Below are positions 5,361 through 5,980 of a stretch of DNA of 5,980 bases, in pieces (the stretch's first letter is position 1; every line of letters begins with the position of its first letter). The position numbers and the translations under genes were made by a program. The stretch lies in contig JAEDJB010000111.1 of NCBI GenBank assembly GCA_016296565.1, forward strand, positions 1 through 5,980, written 5' to 3'. This DNA comes from Oscillospiraceae bacterium (GTDB taxonomy: Bacteria; Bacillota; Clostridia; Oscillospirales; Oscillospiraceae). Below the pieces are notes generated by a model. It had not been told where the DNA came from and did no database searches. It saw only the letters and a program-made list of their open reading frames with translations.

Positions 5361-5980
5361 TCAGCAGAGCTTGGCTCCGGCGGGGATGGCGTCGCTGAGC
5401 ATGATGAGGTTCAGCTTCTCCTCGCCGTTTTCCTTGTGGACGGCGGACAGGAGCATGCCGCAGGACTCCAGGCCCATCATCTTTCTGGGGGGCAGGTTCA
5501 CAATGGCCACCAGGGTCTTGCCCACCAAATCCTCGGGCTTGTAGTACAGGGCGATGCCGGAGAGGATCTGCCGGTCGGTGCCGGTGCCGTCGTCCAGGGT
5601 GAACTTCAGCAGCTTCTTGGACTTCTTCACCGGCTCGCAGGCCTTCACCTTCACCACCCGGAAGTCGGACTTGGCAAAGGTGTCAAAGTCCACTTCCTCC
5701 TCCCAGGGCTCCAGCTCGATGGCGGGCTGGGCGGGAGCGGCAGCGGCGGCCCGGGCAGCTTCCAGCTCCTCCAGGGCCTTGTCCATGTCGATGCGGGGGA
5801 AGAGGTTGGCACCCTTGGTCACCGCGGCGGTCTCGCTGCGGCTGCCCCAAATGGCGGCGGAGTCCCAGGTCTGGACCTGAGCATCCGCACCGATCTGGGC
5901 GAAGAGCTTCTCGCAGGACTCGGGGATGAAGGGGGTCAGCAGGATGCCGCAGATGCGGGTGGCCTCCAGCAGGTTGTACA
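5361..5980 (-). CDS. metG: Methionyl-tRNA synthetase, C-terminal 205 residues (5' end outside window)
   Basis: MetG charges tRNA-Met with methionine in the cytoplasm. The frame is open to the right edge, first complete codon at 5978, and ends with TGA at 5363-5361. Visible residues 1 to about 50 (Y-N-L-L-E-A-T-R-I-C onward) match the end of the class I MetRS anticodon-binding helical bundle. An Ala/Pro-rich acidic linker follows (about 65-95). The rest is the C-terminal tRNA-binding OB-fold domain: F-D-T-F-A-K-S-D-F-R-V near 98-108, R-Q-I-L-S-G-I-A near 136-143, Y-Y-K-P-E-D-L-V-G-K, and M-G-L-E-S-C-G-M-L-L near the end. That domain marks the dimeric bacterial form of MetRS. A GTG at 5822 in the same frame is an internal Val codon, not a start. 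The catalytic HIGH and KMSKS motifs are off-window. Confidence 0.96.
   Translation of the reverse strand, partial: YNLLEATRICGILLTPFIPESCEKLFAQIGADAQVQTWDSAAIWGSRSETAAVTKGANLFPRIDMDKALEELEAARAAAAAPAQPAIELEPWEEEVDFDTFAKSDFRVVKVKACEPVKKSKKLLKFTLDDGTGTDRQILSGIALYYKPEDLVGKTLVAIVNLPPRKMMGLESCGMLLSAVHKENGEEKLNLIMLSDAIPAGAKLC

Noticed and set aside
5170..5544. Plus-strand 124-codon open frame crossing the metG 3' end
   Set aside because: It runs antisense through the metG terminator and C-terminal coding region and resembles no protein family.
1..5980. CRISPR arrays, insertion sequences, tRNA or rRNA genes
   Set aside because: No regularly spaced repeats, transposase-like frames, target-site duplications or cloverleaf structures were seen.

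Overview
The window looks like chromosomal DNA of a GC-rich, Gram-positive gut-type member of the Clostridia, probably Oscillospiraceae (Flavonifractor / Lawsonibacter / Pseudoflavonifractor-like). This is inferred from the protein sequences, base composition, strong GGAGG-type ribosome binding sites and sigma-A-type promoters, not from any database match. All genes lie on the minus strand, so the window reads right to left. The long plus-strand open frames are GC-driven shadows.

Right end: the C-terminal 205 codons of metG (methionyl-tRNA synthetase with its tRNA-binding OB-fold domain), closed by a textbook intrinsic terminator. A gene-free stretch of about 500 bases follows (4863-5360). 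Its right part is a very GC-rich block with several perfect hairpins, probably an interspersed intergenic repeat. Its left part is AT-richer and holds a near-consensus promoter with a double palindromic operator at the transcription start.

Centre: an apparent three-gene operon (4862 down to 1349). It encodes (i) a Tp47-like lipoprotein, (ii) a membrane protein that fuses a ferric-reductase/MsrQ-like heme domain to a C-terminal FMN_bind domain carrying the covalent-flavin motif D-x-x-S-G-A-T, and (iii) ApbE, the FAD:protein FMN transferase that would attach FMN to that motif. Together these look like an extracytosolic flavin electron-transfer module. A strong stem-loop lies between the first and second genes, while the second and third are translationally coupled. 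apbE is broken by one in-frame amber codon at a normally conserved tryptophan, so the flavinylating enzyme is truncated unless the stop is read through, is a sequencing error, or another ApbE substitutes.

Left end: ftsH (membrane AAA+ protease), transcribed from its own promoter behind a hairpin-rich leader of about 130 nt and starting at TTG. It runs off the window after the AAA+ second region of homology, so the protease domain is not visible.

The points most worth a second look are the amber codon in apbE, the tandem operator (a DtxR-like iron/manganese regulator is a guess), the intercistronic hairpin, a flavinylation-like D-A-V-S-S-A-T motif in the lipoprotein, and the loss of one canonical heme histidine in the reductase domain.
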